From: Sphingomonas sp. LY29
Lineage (GTDB): Bacteria > Pseudomonadota > Alphaproteobacteria > Sphingomonadales > Sphingomonadaceae
Direction of reading: 5' to 3'
Assembly (NCBI RefSeq): GCF_035593985.1
Contig: NZ_CP141587.1
Coordinates: 1,116,001 to 1,180,000, forward strand
Length of the DNA: 64,000 bases
How positions within the stretch are numbered: position 1 is the stretch's first letter; the number at the start of each line of letters is the position of its first letter. Under the pieces are notes generated by a model. The model was given only the letters and a program-made list of their open reading frames with translations, searched no databases and was not told the DNA's origin. Shown here piece after piece: positions 54,065-63,735 of the stretch. Both the position numbers and the translations under genes were made by a program.

Positions 54065-54355
54065 ATGCGCCGCATCCTCATCTTGTCCGCCCTGCCGATC
54101 GCCCTGTCGGGCTGCGTCGTCGGCACCATCGCCAGCACCGCGGTCGATGTCGTCACCCTTCCGGTCAAGGCCGCGTCGGCGGGCGTCGATGCGGTGACCA
54201 CCAGCCAGTCGGAAGCCGACGAGAAGCGCGGACGCGAACTTCGCAAGGCCGAGGAAAGAGCCGGCAAGCGCGACCGCGAATGGCAGCGTCAGTGCAAGAA
54301 GGCACAGGACCGCGGCGAACCCTGCCCGCCGCGCCCCGCCTCCGACATCAACTGA
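54065..54355 (+). CDS. Small lipoprotein with a charged helical tail
   Basis: A 96-residue lipoprotein with lipobox LSGC (Cys17), a Val/Ala/Thr-rich segment (TIASTAVDVVTLPVKAASAGVDAV) and a highly charged helix (DEKRGRELRKAEERAGKRDREWQRQC) with two Cys near the end. It sits between the helicase and an exonuclease gene on the same strand. Function unknown. Confidence 0.65.
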   Translation: MRRILILSALPIALSGCVVGTIASTAVDVVTLPVKAASAGVDAVTTSQSEADEKRGRELRKAEERAGKRDREWQRQCKKAQDRGEPCPPRPASDIN

Positions 54356-54362
54356 GCAGCGT

Positions 54363-54388
54363 CGTCCCGCGTCTCACCGCGAGGGACG
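54363..54388. terminator. Weak hairpin between two genes
   Basis: CGTCCC (54363-54368) and GGGACG (54383-54388) pair and are extended inside by a few bases after a mismatch. No T-run follows. A possible terminator of the lipoprotein transcript. Confidence 0.3.
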
Positions 54389-54427
54389 GACTGGACCCGG
54401 CCCGCTCGCTCGTTCAGACGGTCTTAC

Positions 54428-54880
54428 GTGCGCTACTTCCTCGACACCGAATATAATGGCTTCGGCGGAGCCTTGCTCAGCCTGGCGCTGGTGCCCGAAG
54501 ACGGCGGCGAAGAGTTTTATGCGACCATCGCGCATGACGGCCCGCTCGACCCCTGGGTCGAACGCCACGTCGTGCCGTACCTCGACATGGTCCCCGAATC
54601 GTTGAAGGCGCCGCGCCTGTCGCGCCTCGCCGCGGCGGAATCGCTCGCGCACTGGCTGGCGCATGACGAGGCGCCCGACATCATCGCCGACTGGCCCGAG
54701 GACTTGTCGCACTTCGCGATGCTATGGGTGATCGGCCCGGGCCAGATGCTTCACGCGCCGCAGTTCACGCTCCGCTTCGTGCCGATGCCCGGCTTTTCGA
54801 CCGCGGCGAACAGCGCGGTGCCGCACAATGCGCTGCACGATGCCCGGTCGCTTCGCGATCACGTCATGGGGTTGGAATAG
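54428..54880 (+). CDS. DEDDh-type 3'-5' exonuclease domain protein
   Basis: A 150-residue RNase H-like exonuclease. RYFLDTEYNGFGGALLSLALV gives the DxE motif (Asp6, Glu8), IIADWPEDLSHF the central Asp and VPHNALHDARSLR the H-x4-D motif, in the order of a DEDDh enzyme. It is small and has no extra domain. GTG at 54428 begins the conserved strand. It lies between the ligase-associated helicase and PdeM genes, so a repair role is plausible but unproven. Confidence 0.8.
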   Translation: MRYFLDTEYNGFGGALLSLALVPEDGGEEFYATIAHDGPLDPWVERHVVPYLDMVPESLKAPRLSRLAAAESLAHWLAHDEAPDIIADWPEDLSHFAMLWVIGPGQMLHAPQFTLRFVPMPGFSTAANSAVPHNALHDARSLRDHVMGLE

Positions 54881-54908
54881 CGCGCGAAAGCGGGTTACAG
54901 CGCCGCTC

Positions 54909-55571
54909 ATGGTTCCCTTTTCGTTCGCCGGTCACGAATTCCTCGCCAGCCCCGATGGCGCGCTGCACTGGCCGGCTGAGGACGCCCTGCTGGTCGCCGA
55001 CCTGCATCTGGAAAAGGCGAGCTGGTTCGCGCGGCTCGGCCAGATGCTGCCGCCCTATGATTCGATCGCGACCCTGTCGGCGCTGGAACGCGACATCGAG
55101 CGCAGCGGCGTTTCGCGCCTCTATTGCCTTGGCGACAGTTTCCACGACCGCTTCGGCTGCGACCGGCTGCCCGACGATGCGCGCGCGTTGCTGACCTCGC
55201 TCACTGCGCGGCTCGATTGGGTGTGGATCACCGGCAATCACGACGCGGGCTTCGTCGATCATTGCGGCGGCCGGATCGTCGAGGAGATGACGGTTCGCGG
55301 GCTGGTGCTTCGGCACGAAGCCGTCGCCAACGACCCCGCCCCCGAACTGTCGGGCCATTATCACCCCAAGCTTCGCCTGCGCATGAAGGGGCGGCACGTG
55401 TCGCGGCGGTGCTACGTCACGACCGCGACCAAGCTGATCCTGCCCGCTTATGGCTCGCTGACCGGCGGGCTCGACGCGCACCATCCCGAGATCATGCGCA
55501 AGGTCGGCCCCGGTGCGTCAGCGCTGGTCCCGGTCACCGACCGAGTCCTGCGCTTTCCGATCGCCGCCTAG
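54909..55571 (+). CDS. pdeM: DNA-ligase-associated metallophosphoesterase PdeM
   Basis: A 220-residue calcineurin-like phosphoesterase: LLVADLHLEKASWFARLGQMLPPYDS (metal site D-x-H), YCLGDSFHDRFG, WITGNHDAG and SGHYHPKLRLRMKGRHVSRRC, all in the order of PdeM (TIGR04123). It completes, with the exonuclease and helicase, three of the four parts of the ligase-associated set. ATG at 54909 begins the conserved fold. Its end overlaps the convergent pabB gene. Confidence 0.92.
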   Translation: MVPFSFAGHEFLASPDGALHWPAEDALLVADLHLEKASWFARLGQMLPPYDSIATLSALERDIERSGVSRLYCLGDSFHDRFGCDRLPDDARALLTSLTARLDWVWITGNHDAGFVDHCGGRIVEEMTVRGLVLRHEAVANDPAPELSGHYHPKLRLRMKGRHVSRRCYVTTATKLILPAYGSLTGGLDAHHPEIMRKVGPGASALVPVTDRVLRFPIAA

Positions 55572-57310
55572 GCGAGCTTCGCGGGGATCAGCCCTCGCAC
55601 CATGTTGCCGATGAAGAAGCCCCCCTCGAGGTCGGCCTGCGTCAGTTCGGCTTCGACCGCGCGCCCTTCCTCGATCAGCGTCGAGCGAAGGATTCCGGGC
55701 ATCCTCGCGCGCGCCGCCGGCGGAGTCAGCAGGCGGCCATCGCGCTCGACGAAGATGTTTGTGAAGCTGCCCTCGGTCAGCGCTCCGTCGGGGGCGACGA
55801 AGATCGTCTCGTCGGCGCCGCCGTCGGCTCGCGCCTGATCATAGAAGCGCCGGTCGCTGGTCTTGTGCGCCAGCCGGAAGTCGCTTTCGTCGACCGGCAG
55901 CGGCCGCACCGCGACCCGCGCTTCGCGGAACGGCCGGTCTAGCGGTTTGACCTGGATCGCCATCGCTCCGGTCGGCGACAGCAGGAGCCGCACCACGCCG
56001 GCCTCCTTGCGCCCGAAGGTCGCGGCCTGAAGCTCGTTGCGCGCGCCGTGGCGGTCGAACTTGAAATCGAGCGCCTTCGCGGATGCTCCCATCCGGTCGA
56101 GGTGCCTCGGCAATTCGACGATCCCGCTGCTGGGATCGAACCGCATCGTTTCGATCAGGTCAAAAGACTGACGCTCGGCCCTCACATAGTCCCCCTTGAG
56201 CAAGCACTCGTCCCATTCCTTAGTCGGCACGCTGTCCACGACAAGCCCCGAGCCGAGCCCGATCGTCGCGACATCGCGCGAGGTCTGCCATTCGAAGGTT
56301 CGGATCAGCACGTTGAAGGCCGCATCGCCTGCGCCGCCTGCACCGTTCGGCTCGATCCAGCCCATCGACCCGGTATAGGCCCCGCGCGGATCGGGCTCGA
56401 GCATCCGCAGCGCGGTCATCGCCGCGATCTTGGGCGCGCCGGTGATCGACCCGCACGGGAAGATCGTTTTCAGCACGTCGATCGCATCGAGCCCCTCGCG
56501 GAGCCGCGAGGTGATGCGGCTCGTCAGCTGGTGGAGTGTCGGATAGGTTTCGACCGCAAACAGGTCGGGCACCGCGACGCTGCCCGTCTCCGACACGCGC
56601 GCCAGATCGTTGCGCATCAAGTCGACGATCATCAGATTTTCCGCGCGCTGCTTCTCATCGGCGGCAAGTTCCTCGGCCTCGGAACGGTCGGCGGCGGGAT
56701 CGGCACGGCGCGGTGCGGTTCCCTTCATCGGCCGCGCTTCGACCGTGCCATCGCGAAGCGTGAAGAATTGCTCGGGCGACAGCGACACCAGCGCGCGGTC
56801 GTCGTGGATCAGCACGCCGCCCCACCCGGCACGCGACGACCGCCGCAACCGGGCATAGAGCGCCTTCGGATCGCCAGCGACCGCAACGTCGCACCGAAAG
56901 GTCAGATTGGCCTGGTAATAGTCCCCGGCGAACAGCGCCTCGCGAACCTTCCGCACCCCCGTTTCATAGTCGGCCTGCGCAGTACGCGGTCGCGGGTTTC
57001 CGGCGTAAGCACCAGCGGGCGATGGCAGGATGTCGGCGAGGTCGGGCGTGTCGAACCCTTCGAACAGCCCGAAGCAGAGCAACGGCCCTTCGCCGCGACG
57101 GAACAGGTCGGTCAGCTTGGGATCGAACGCGAAGCCCGCTTCATAAGCGAGATAGCCCGCCGCATGTCGCCCCGCCGCCAATCCGGCACGGACCCGCTCT
57201 AGCGCGGGTTCGACTTCCTCGATCTGCCACGCGACGACCGTCTCGACCGGATCGCGATACAATCGCGGCGGCGCGCCGTTCGCCCTGGCGTCGTCGAAGA
57301 GGATCCACAT
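55568..57310 (-). CDS. pabB: Aminodeoxychorismate synthase I fused to aminodeoxychorismate lyase
   Basis: A 580-residue fusion. Residues about 1-380 are the PabB chorismate-binding domain (YYQANLTFRCDV, RALVSLSPEQFF, RPMKGTAPR, NLMIVDLMRNDLARV, FPCGSITGAPKIAAM), and about 385-580 a class IV aminotransferase/PabC-like domain (ELPRHLDRMGASA, DETIFVAPDGALTEGSFTNIF). Together they give 4-aminobenzoate for folate. ATG at 57310 (MWILFDDARA) is used. Confidence 0.93.
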   Translation of the reverse strand: MWILFDDARANGAPPRLYRDPVETVVAWQIEEVEPALERVRAGLAAGRHAAGYLAYEAGFAFDPKLTDLFRRGEGPLLCFGLFEGFDTPDLADILPSPAGAYAGNPRPRTAQADYETGVRKVREALFAGDYYQANLTFRCDVAVAGDPKALYARLRRSSRAGWGGVLIHDDRALVSLSPEQFFTLRDGTVEARPMKGTAPRRADPAADRSEAEELAADEKQRAENLMIVDLMRNDLARVSETGSVAVPDLFAVETYPTLHQLTSRITSRLREGLDAIDVLKTIFPCGSITGAPKIAAMTALRMLEPDPRGAYTGSMGWIEPNGAGGAGDAAFNVLIRTFEWQTSRDVATIGLGSGLVVDSVPTKEWDECLLKGDYVRAERQSFDLIETMRFDPSSGIVELPRHLDRMGASAKALDFKFDRHGARNELQAATFGRKEAGVVRLLLSPTGAMAIQVKPLDRPFREARVAVRPLPVDESDFRLAHKTSDRRFYDQARADGGADETIFVAPDGALTEGSFTNIFVERDGRLLTPPAARARMPGILRSTLIEEGRAVEAELTQADLEGGFFIGNMVRGLIPAKLA

Positions 57311-57376
57311 GGCCTCGCCATTGCCCTGCCCGGCGACGCTTCGTAAACCCCGCCTCAATTCCAAGGGGAAATATCG

Positions 57377-58615
57377 ATGCGTCACCTGCTGCTGCTGTCC
57401 GCCCTCCTGCTCGCCATGCCCGCCACGGCGCAGACGATCGACGCCCGGACCAAGGCGCGGATCGATCGCATCCTCAAACGCACCCCGCTAATCGACGGGC
57501 ACAACGATCTGCCCTACGCCCTGAGAGAGGACTATGGGTTAAAGGTCGAGGGCCTTGCCGCGGGCACCGACTCCCGGACGCCGCCGCTGATGACCGACAT
57601 GGCGCGGCTTCGCGTCGGCCGCGTCGGCGGCCAATTCTGGTCCGTTTATATCCAAGGCACCGTCGTCGGCGACGAGGCGATCCGCCAGACGATCGAACAG
57701 ATCGATGCGGCGAAGCGGCTGATCGCCGCCTATCCCGATGACCTTGAGCAGGCCCGCACCGCCGACGACATCGTCCGCATCCACCGACGCGGCCGGATTG
57801 CGTCGATGTTCGGGGTGGAGGGCGGGCGCCAGATCGGCGGGTCGATGGCCACGTTGCGCCGCTTCCACGATCTGGGCGTGCGCTACATGACGTTGACCCA
57901 CAACCAGACCACCGAGTGGGCCGACAGCGCGACCGACGAGCCGAAGCATAAGGGCCTCTCGTCGTTTGGACTGACGGTGGTCAAGGAAATGAACCGGCTC
58001 GGCATGCTTGTCGACCTCAGCCACGTCTCGCCCGATGTCATGCGCCAGGCGATCGCCGCGAGCCGAGCGCCGGTCATCTTTTCGCACAGCTCGGCGGGGG
58101 GCATTTCGCCGCACCCGCGCAACGTGCCCGACGACGTATTGCAGCTGCTGCCCGCCAATGACGGCGTCGTCATGGTGACGATCGTCCCCGGCTTCATTTC
58201 GAAGGACGTATGGGCCTGGTCGGCCAACCGCGCCGGTGAGGAAGCCCGGCTTGGTCAGATCCACCGCGCCAGCAAGGCCGCAGTGGCGGACGGGCTCAAG
58301 GCGTGGGAATTGGCCAACCCCCGCCCTCCCACCGACGTCCGGCTGGTCGCCGACCACATTGAACATGTCGCCCGCGTTGCCGGCCATGACCATGTTGGCA
58401 TCGGCGGGGATTATGACGGCATTCCCTACACCCCGACGGGTCTCGAAGGTGTCGAGGATTATCCCAATATCTTCGCCGAGCTCATTCGCCGCGGATGGAG
58501 CGACGCCAACCTTGCCAAACTGGCGGGCGGGAATGTTCTTCGCGCGCTGCGGCGGGCCGAAGCGGTGTCGGCATCGATGAAGGACGTGCCCCCGGCAATC
58601 GACGAACTTCGCTGA
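57377..58615 (+). CDS. Secreted membrane dipeptidase, M19 family
   Basis: A 412-residue zinc dipeptidase with signal peptide (about 1-18, cut near ATAQ). The metal motif DGHNDLPYALRE, the bridging Glu in FGVEGG, SHVSPDVMRQAI, FSHSSAGGIS and GIGGDYDGI are the renal-dipeptidase signatures. It likely acts in the periplasm or outside the cell on dipeptides. It is followed by an S9 peptidase, suggesting peptide use as nutrient. Confidence 0.92.
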   Translation: MRHLLLLSALLLAMPATAQTIDARTKARIDRILKRTPLIDGHNDLPYALREDYGLKVEGLAAGTDSRTPPLMTDMARLRVGRVGGQFWSVYIQGTVVGDEAIRQTIEQIDAAKRLIAAYPDDLEQARTADDIVRIHRRGRIASMFGVEGGRQIGGSMATLRRFHDLGVRYMTLTHNQTTEWADSATDEPKHKGLSSFGLTVVKEMNRLGMLVDLSHVSPDVMRQAIAASRAPVIFSHSSAGGISPHPRNVPDDVLQLLPANDGVVMVTIVPGFISKDVWAWSANRAGEEARLGQIHRASKAAVADGLKAWELANPRPPTDVRLVADHIEHVARVAGHDHVGIGGDYDGIPYTPTGLEGVEDYPNIFAELIRRGWSDANLAKLAGGNVLRALRRAEAVSASMKDVPPAIDELR

Positions 58616-58649
58616 TTTTCGACGAAGCGGCTTGCCGCCCGGGGGACGT

Positions 58650-58666
58650 GCCGCCAAGCTGGCGGC
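58650..58666. terminator. Hairpin after the M19 dipeptidase gene
   Basis: Stem GCCGCC/GGCGGC (58650-58655, 58661-58666) with loop AAGCT, 35 bases after the dipeptidase stop and upstream of the S9 gene. No T-run; a weak terminator or regulatory hairpin. Confidence 0.3.
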
Positions 58667-58689
58667 CTGATCTCCTGGGGGAATGTCGA

Positions 58690-60609
58690 ATGAACCGTCT
58701 CGTCCTTGCCGCGCTGTTTGCCGGCGTCGCCGCCTCGCCTGCCTTCGCTCAAGTCGCCAAGCCCGCCGCGCTGACCGCCGACGGCGTCCCCGCCGTTCCC
58801 GACGCGCTTGCCGCCGCCAGCCGCCCCTACATGGAAGCGCGCGCGGCCGGGTTCGCCGGATGGAATGCGCGCGACCGCTCGATGCTGATCTCGACCCGTT
58901 TCGGCAACGTCAGCCAGCTTCACCGCGTTGCCGGTCCAGGCATGGATCGCCGCCAGATCAGCTTCGAAGTCGAACCGCTGGGCGGAAGCTGGTCCCCGAC
59001 CGGCGACACGCTGGTCGTCAGCAAGGACAATGGCGGCGACGAATTCTTCCAGATCTACACGCTCACCGACGGCAAGCTGACGCTGCTGACCGCGGGCGGG
59101 AAAAGCCGCAACGGCCTCAGCGGCTGGAGCCATGACGGCAAGCTGATCGGGTTCAGCTCGACCGAGCGCAACGGCACCGACAGCGACCTCTACGTGATGG
59201 ATCCGCGTGACCCCAAGACCAAGCGCCGCGTCGCCGAGGTCAAGGGCGGCGGCTGGGGTATCGCCGACTTCGAGCCTGGCAACCGCCGCGCGGTCGTCGT
59301 CGAATATGTTTCGGTCACCAAATCGAATCCGTACCTGCTCGACCTCGCCAGCGGAAAGATGACCCCGATCGGCGATCATTCGAAGGCGATCGCCTACGGC
59401 GGCGGTCAGTTCGCACCCAACGGGACGCTGTGGGTCACCTCGGACGAGAATAGTGACGTCCAGCGTCTCGGCCGCCTCGACCTCGCCACCGGCCGCTTCA
59501 CGCCGATCTCGGCGACCGGTAAATGGGACGTCGACGGCTTCGACATCAGCGAAGACGGCCGCACCATCGCCTTCGTCACCAACGAAGCGGGCATCGACCG
59601 CCTGTCACTGATGGACGTCGCCAGCGGCCGCATCCGCCGCGTCGAGAATATTCCCGCCGGCACTATCGGCGGCTTGGAATTCGCGCCGTGGGGGACGCTC
59701 GGTCTTTCGCTCAACTCGGCCAAGTCGCCGACCGATGCCTATTCGCTCGATCCGCAGTCGCTCAAACTGACCCGCTGGACGCAGAGCGAAACCGGCGGAC
59801 TCGACCCCAACGTCAATGTCGAGCCGCAACTGGTCGAGGTGAAGAGCTTCGACGGCGAAACCGTGTCGGGCTTCCTCTACCGCCCCGACCCGCGCAAATT
59901 CCCGGGCAAGCGTCCGCTGATCGTCAACATCCACGGCGGCCCCGAAGGCCAGTCCCGTCCCGGGTTCCAAGGCCGCAACAATTACCTGCTTAACGAGCAG
60001 GGGATCGCGATCTTCTATCCGAACGTGCGCGGCTCGACCGGCTATGGCAAGCGCTTCGTCAGCCTCGACAACGGCCCGTTCAAGCGCGAGGATTCGGTCA
60101 AGGACATTGGCGCCTACCTCACCCGGCTGAAGGCCGACCCCGCGCTCGACGCCGGCCGGTTCGCGGTCACTGGCGGCAGCTACGGCGGCTACATGTGCTA
60201 CGCCTCGGCCATCGCCTATGCCGACACTTTCAAGGGCGCCTTGTGCAACGTCGCGATCAGCAACTTCGTGACCTTCCTTGAGAACACGCAAAGCTATCGC
60301 CGCGACCTTCGCCGGGTCGAATATGGCGACGAGCGCGATCCCGCGCAGCGTGCCAAGCTGATGGACATCTCGCCGCTCCGCCGCATCTCGGAGATCAAGG
60401 CGCCGCTATTCGTGGTGCAGGGCGCCAACGACCCGCGCGTGCCGAAGACCGAGGCCGACCAGATTGTCGCCGCGGTCCGCAAGCAGGGCGGCACTGCCTG
60501 GTACCTCGTCGGCGAAAATGAAGGCCACGGGTTCGCCAAGAAGGAAAACCAGGACTATCTGTTCTGGAACACCCTCATGTTCTGGGACCAGACCCTGCTC
60601 AAGAAATGA
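58690..60609 (+). CDS. Secreted S9-family prolyl-oligopeptidase-type peptidase
   Basis: A 639-residue serine peptidase with signal peptide (about 1-20), an N-terminal beta-propeller of repeated WD-like segments and a C-terminal hydrolase domain. HGGPEGQSRPGFQG, VRGSTGYGKRFV, the nucleophile GGSYGGYM (Ser497), the Asp in VQGANDPRVP and the His in NEGHGFAKKEN form the active site. It cleaves short peptides outside the cytoplasm. It overlaps the next gene by ATGA. Confidence 0.93.
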   Translation: MNRLVLAALFAGVAASPAFAQVAKPAALTADGVPAVPDALAAASRPYMEARAAGFAGWNARDRSMLISTRFGNVSQLHRVAGPGMDRRQISFEVEPLGGSWSPTGDTLVVSKDNGGDEFFQIYTLTDGKLTLLTAGGKSRNGLSGWSHDGKLIGFSSTERNGTDSDLYVMDPRDPKTKRRVAEVKGGGWGIADFEPGNRRAVVVEYVSVTKSNPYLLDLASGKMTPIGDHSKAIAYGGGQFAPNGTLWVTSDENSDVQRLGRLDLATGRFTPISATGKWDVDGFDISEDGRTIAFVTNEAGIDRLSLMDVASGRIRRVENIPAGTIGGLEFAPWGTLGLSLNSAKSPTDAYSLDPQSLKLTRWTQSETGGLDPNVNVEPQLVEVKSFDGETVSGFLYRPDPRKFPGKRPLIVNIHGGPEGQSRPGFQGRNNYLLNEQGIAIFYPNVRGSTGYGKRFVSLDNGPFKREDSVKDIGAYLTRLKADPALDAGRFAVTGGSYGGYMCYASAIAYADTFKGALCNVAISNFVTFLENTQSYRRDLRRVEYGDERDPAQRAKLMDISPLRRISEIKAPLFVVQGANDPRVPKTEADQIVAAVRKQGGTAWYLVGENEGHGFAKKENQDYLFWNTLMFWDQTLLKK

Positions 60610-61283
60610 CCGACGCCCCCATCCCCCCGCTCCGCGCCGCGATCATCCCGGTGACCCCGCTGCAGCAGAATTGCAGCCTGATCTGGTGCACCGAGACGAT
60701 GCGCGGCGCGTTCGTCGATCCCGGCGGGGACATCGACAAGCTGACCGCGGCCGCTACGCAGGTTGGGGTCACGATCGAGAAGATCCTGATCACCCACGGC
60801 CATATCGACCATTGTGGCTCGGCGGGAATCCTCGCCGAGCAGCTTGGCGTGCCAATCGAGGGGCCGCAAGAGGAAGACCGCTTCTGGATCGCCCGGCTCG
60901 ACGAGGATGGCGCCGCCTACGGCGTCGTCGGCAAGCCGTTCGAGCCCGATCGCTGGCTGGAGGATGGCGACCAGGTCACCGTGGGCAAGCTGACCTTCGA
61001 CGTCGCCCACACGCCGGGCCATACGCCCGGCCACGTCGTCTTCCACAACCCGGCTTCGAAGCTCGCGCTGGTCGGCGACGTGCTGTTCGCCGGATCGATC
61101 GGCCGCACCGACTTCCCGCGCGGCGACCATCAGGCGCTGCTCGATTCGGTCGTGCAGAAGCTCTGGCCGATGGGCGACGACACCCACTTCATTCCCGGCC
61201 ACGGCCCGACCTCGACCTTCGCCCGCGAGAGGGCGAGCAATCCGTTCGTGGGCAACGCGGTATTGGGCGCGCCAGCGTCCTAG
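60606..61283 (+). CDS. MBL-fold metallo-hydrolase (glyoxalase II-like)
   Basis: A 225-residue metallo-beta-lactamase-fold hydrolase of the GloB/YcbL group: [20 protein letters not shown], metal motif [45 protein letters not shown] and [11 protein letters not shown]. Probably a thioester or related hydrolase; the natural substrate is not evident. The start overlaps the S9 peptidase stop. Confidence 0.9.
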   Translation: MTDAPIPPLRAAIIPVTPLQQNCSLIWCTETMRGAFVDPGGDIDKLTAAATQVGVTIEKILITHGHIDHCGSAGILAEQLGVPIEGPQEEDRFWIARLDEDGAAYGVVGKPFEPDRWLEDGDQVTVGKLTFDVAHTPGHTPGHVVFHNPASKLALVGDVLFAGSIGRTDFPRGDHQALLDSVVQKLWPMGDDTHFIPGHGPTSTFARERASNPFVGNAVLGAPAS

Positions 61284-61286
61284 CGC

Positions 61287-61314
61287 TTGCGCCGCCCGCT
61301 CATTTCGCTATAGG
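61287..61314 (+). promoter_or_regulatory. Candidate promoter of the rpmF-plsX-fabH-ihfA region
   Basis: TTGCGC (61287-61292) and TATAGG (61309-61314) are 16 bases apart, followed by GCGCC, a form of -10 region often seen before ribosomal and housekeeping genes in alphaproteobacteria. Confidence 0.4.
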
Positions 61315-61371
61315 GCGCCTTCGTTCGCGACAATCCGGCCGCCGCCTTGGGGTTCACCCCTCAGGAGCCAT

Positions 61372-61397
61372 GGCGAGGAGCGTCGCCAATTTTTTTG
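61372..61397 (+). terminator. Terminator-like hairpin in the rpmF leader
   Basis: TGGCGA/TCGCCA stem (61372-61377, 61384-61389) with loop GGAGCG, followed by A and seven T residues (61391-61397). It lies downstream of the candidate promoter and only 25 bases before rpmF, so it either ends the upstream MBL transcript or acts as an attenuator of rpmF. Confidence 0.6.
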
Positions 61398-61422
61398 GTA
61401 CCCTAAGCGAGGAAGAGCCGAG

Positions 61423-61602
61423 ATGGCCGTCCCTAAAAGAAAAACGTCGCCGTCGAAGCGCAACATGCGCCGCAGCCACCATGCGCTGTCGCCTGTGAAC
61501 TTCCAGGAATGCTCGAACTGCGGCGAACTGAAGCTTCCGCACAATCTCTGTTCGGCCTGCGGCCACTACAACGGCCGCGAGATCGTTTCGACCGACGCCT
61601 AA
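61423..61602 (+). CDS. rpmF: 50S ribosomal protein L32
   Basis: A 59-residue ribosomal protein beginning [19 protein letters not shown], with the paired cysteines [18 protein letters not shown] typical of zinc-binding L32. It heads the conserved rpmF-plsX-fabH-ihfA cluster, coupling ribosome and membrane-lipid synthesis. GAGGAAG lies upstream of the ATG. Confidence 0.95.
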   Translation: MAVPKRKTSPSKRNMRRSHHALSPVNFQECSNCGELKLPHNLCSACGHYNGREIVSTDA

Positions 61603-61630
61603 CCGGTCATCGCGAAAGGGTGACTGATCA

Positions 61631-62677
61631 GTGGCGTTAAGCCCGCGAATCGCGATCGACGCCATGGGTGGGGACATCGGGCCGACGGTCATCGTCGGCG
61701 GGATGGCCCGCGCCCGGCGCAAGGACCGCAGCTTAAGCTTCGACCTTTACGGTGACGAAGCGCTGATCGCACCCGAACTCGCCAAGCACCGTCCGCTGGC
61801 CGAGGCGGTGACGATCCACCACACCACCGATTCGATCGATTCGAGCGAGAAGCCCAGCCAGGCGATCCGCCGGGCCAAGACCACTTCGATGGGCTTGGCG
61901 ATCAACGCGGTGAAAGAAGGGCGCGCCAACGCGGCCCTCTCGGCCGGAAACACCGGCGCGCTGATGGCGATGGCCAAGCTTGCGCTCCGCACCATGCCCG
62001 GCATCGACCGGCCCGCGCTCGCGGCGCTGCTGCCGACGATGAATCACGACCTCGTCATGCTCGACCTCGGCGCCAACACCGAGTGCGATGCCCAGAACCT
62101 GGTCCAGTTCGCGGTCATGGGCGCCGCCTATTCGCGCAGCGTGTTCGGCGTCGCCAAGCCGCGCGTGAAGCTGCTCAACATCGGCACCGAGGAACTCAAG
62201 GGCACCGGCGAGCTGAAAGAGGCCGCCGCGCTGTTGCGCGAGGCGAGCTATCTTCCGCTTCGTTTCGACGGCTTCACCGAAGGCGACAAATTGTCGCGCG
62301 GCGACGTCGACGTGGTCGTGACCGACGGCTTCTCGGGCAACATCGCGCTCAAGACCGCCGAAGGGACCGCGCGCTTCGTCACTGACCTGCTGCGCCGCGC
62401 CTTTACCTCGTCGCTGCGCTCGAAGGCCGGCTTCGCGCTGTCGAAGCCCGCGCTCAATCTGCTCAAGGTCCACCTCGACCCCAACAACCACAATGGCGCG
62501 GTCTTCCTCGGCCTCAACGGCCTGGTGGTGAAAAGCCATGGTGGCGCCAACGTGAAGGGCATCGCCAATGCGATCGCGGTCGCGGCGTCGCTGGTGAAGA
62601 ACGACATCACACGCAAGATCGGCGAGGATCTCGACAACTTCCGCGCCCATGCCTTCAACGACGAGCCGGCTGAATGA
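61631..62677 (+). CDS. plsX: Phosphate acyltransferase PlsX
   Basis: Makes acyl-phosphate from acyl-ACP for phospholipid synthesis. The 348 residues start [18 protein letters not shown] and include [49 protein letters not shown] and [18 protein letters not shown]. It starts with GTG at 61631, preceded by AAAGGGTGA, and overlaps fabH by ATGA. Confidence 0.96.
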   Translation: MALSPRIAIDAMGGDIGPTVIVGGMARARRKDRSLSFDLYGDEALIAPELAKHRPLAEAVTIHHTTDSIDSSEKPSQAIRRAKTTSMGLAINAVKEGRANAALSAGNTGALMAMAKLALRTMPGIDRPALAALLPTMNHDLVMLDLGANTECDAQNLVQFAVMGAAYSRSVFGVAKPRVKLLNIGTEELKGTGELKEAAALLREASYLPLRFDGFTEGDKLSRGDVDVVVTDGFSGNIALKTAEGTARFVTDLLRRAFTSSLRSKAGFALSKPALNLLKVHLDPNNHNGAVFLGLNGLVVKSHGGANVKGIANAIAVAASLVKNDITRKIGEDLDNFRAHAFNDEPAE

Positions 62678-63633
62678 CCCTTCGATCCGTGGTGATGGGA
62701 ACCGGGTCTGCGCTACCCGCGCGCCGTGTCGACAACGCCGAACTGGCCGAGCAAGTCGATACGTCCGACGAGTGGATCGTCGAGCGCACCGGAATCCGCA
62801 CGCGCTACATCGCCGGTGAAGGCGAGACCACCGCGACGCTTGGGGCAGACGCCGCCCGCCGCGCGCTTGAGGCCGCTGGAATCGCCGCGACCGACATCGA
62901 TCTGATCGTGCTGGCCACCGCCACACCCGACCAGACCTTTCCCGCCACCGCGACCAAGGTGCAGACGATGCTGGGCATCGGCGATTGCATCGCGTTCGAC
63001 GTCGCCGCGGTCTGCTCGGGTTTCCTTTACGCGCTTTCGGTCGCAGATTCGATGATCCGCGGGGGAAGCGCCCGCCGCGCGCTCGTGATCGGTTCGGAAA
63101 CTTTCAGCCGCATCCTCGACTGGGAAGATCGCACCACCTGTGTCCTGTTCGGCGACGGGGCCGGCGCGATCGTCCTTGAAGGCCAGGACGGCGAATCGGG
63201 CATCCTTTCGACCAAGCTCCACGCCGACGGCCGTCACAATCAATTGCTGTTCGTCGACGGCGGCCCCTCCACCACCGGCACCGTCGGCAAGCTGCGCATG
63301 AAGGGCCGCGAGGTCTTCCGTCACGCGGTCACGAACCTCGCCGCCGTGCTTAACGAAGTGCTTGGCGACGCCGGCCTCACGCCCGCCGATGTCGACTGGG
63401 TCGTCCCGCACCAGGCCAATGCGCGGATTCTCGACGCGACCGCCAAGAAACTTGGCTTGTCGCCCGACAAGGTGATCGTCACGGTCGACCGCCACGCCAA
63501 CACCTCCGCCGCCTCGGTGCCGCTGGCGCTCGACGTCGCAGTGAAGGATGGGCGAATCAAGCGCGGCGACCTGTTGGTGCTGGAAGCGATGGGCGGTGGC
63601 TTTACGTGGGGCGCTGCCGCAATCCGATATTGA
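62674..63633 (+). CDS. fabH: 3-oxoacyl-ACP synthase III
   Basis: Condenses acetyl-CoA with malonyl-ACP to begin fatty-acid synthesis. The 319 residues carry the catalytic triad Cys114 ([11 protein letters not shown]), His246 ([11 protein letters not shown]) and Asn276 ([14 protein letters not shown]), with [15 protein letters not shown] near the start and [15 protein letters not shown] at the end. The start overlaps plsX. Confidence 0.96.
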   Translation: MTLRSVVMGTGSALPARRVDNAELAEQVDTSDEWIVERTGIRTRYIAGEGETTATLGADAARRALEAAGIAATDIDLIVLATATPDQTFPATATKVQTMLGIGDCIAFDVAAVCSGFLYALSVADSMIRGGSARRALVIGSETFSRILDWEDRTTCVLFGDGAGAIVLEGQDGESGILSTKLHADGRHNQLLFVDGGPSTTGTVGKLRMKGREVFRHAVTNLAAVLNEVLGDAGLTPADVDWVVPHQANARILDATAKKLGLSPDKVIVTVDRHANTSAASVPLALDVAVKDGRIKRGDLLVLEAMGGGFTWGAAAIRY

Positions 63634-63662
63634 ACTGACTGAAAAATCTGCCAAAAGTCGAA

Positions 63663-63691
63663 TTGCCGACATGGCAACTTTGCGATAGCGT
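63663..63691 (+). promoter_or_regulatory. Candidate promoter of ihfA
   Basis: TTGCCG (63663-63668) and TAGCGT (63686-63691) are 17 bases apart. The -35 element is part of a TTGCC/GGCAA inverted repeat (63663-63677). Weak evidence. Confidence 0.3.
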
Positions 63692-63735
63692 AACGATCGG
63701 CGCGAGTGTGCGCCAACAAGGGGGCGGAGAAATTT

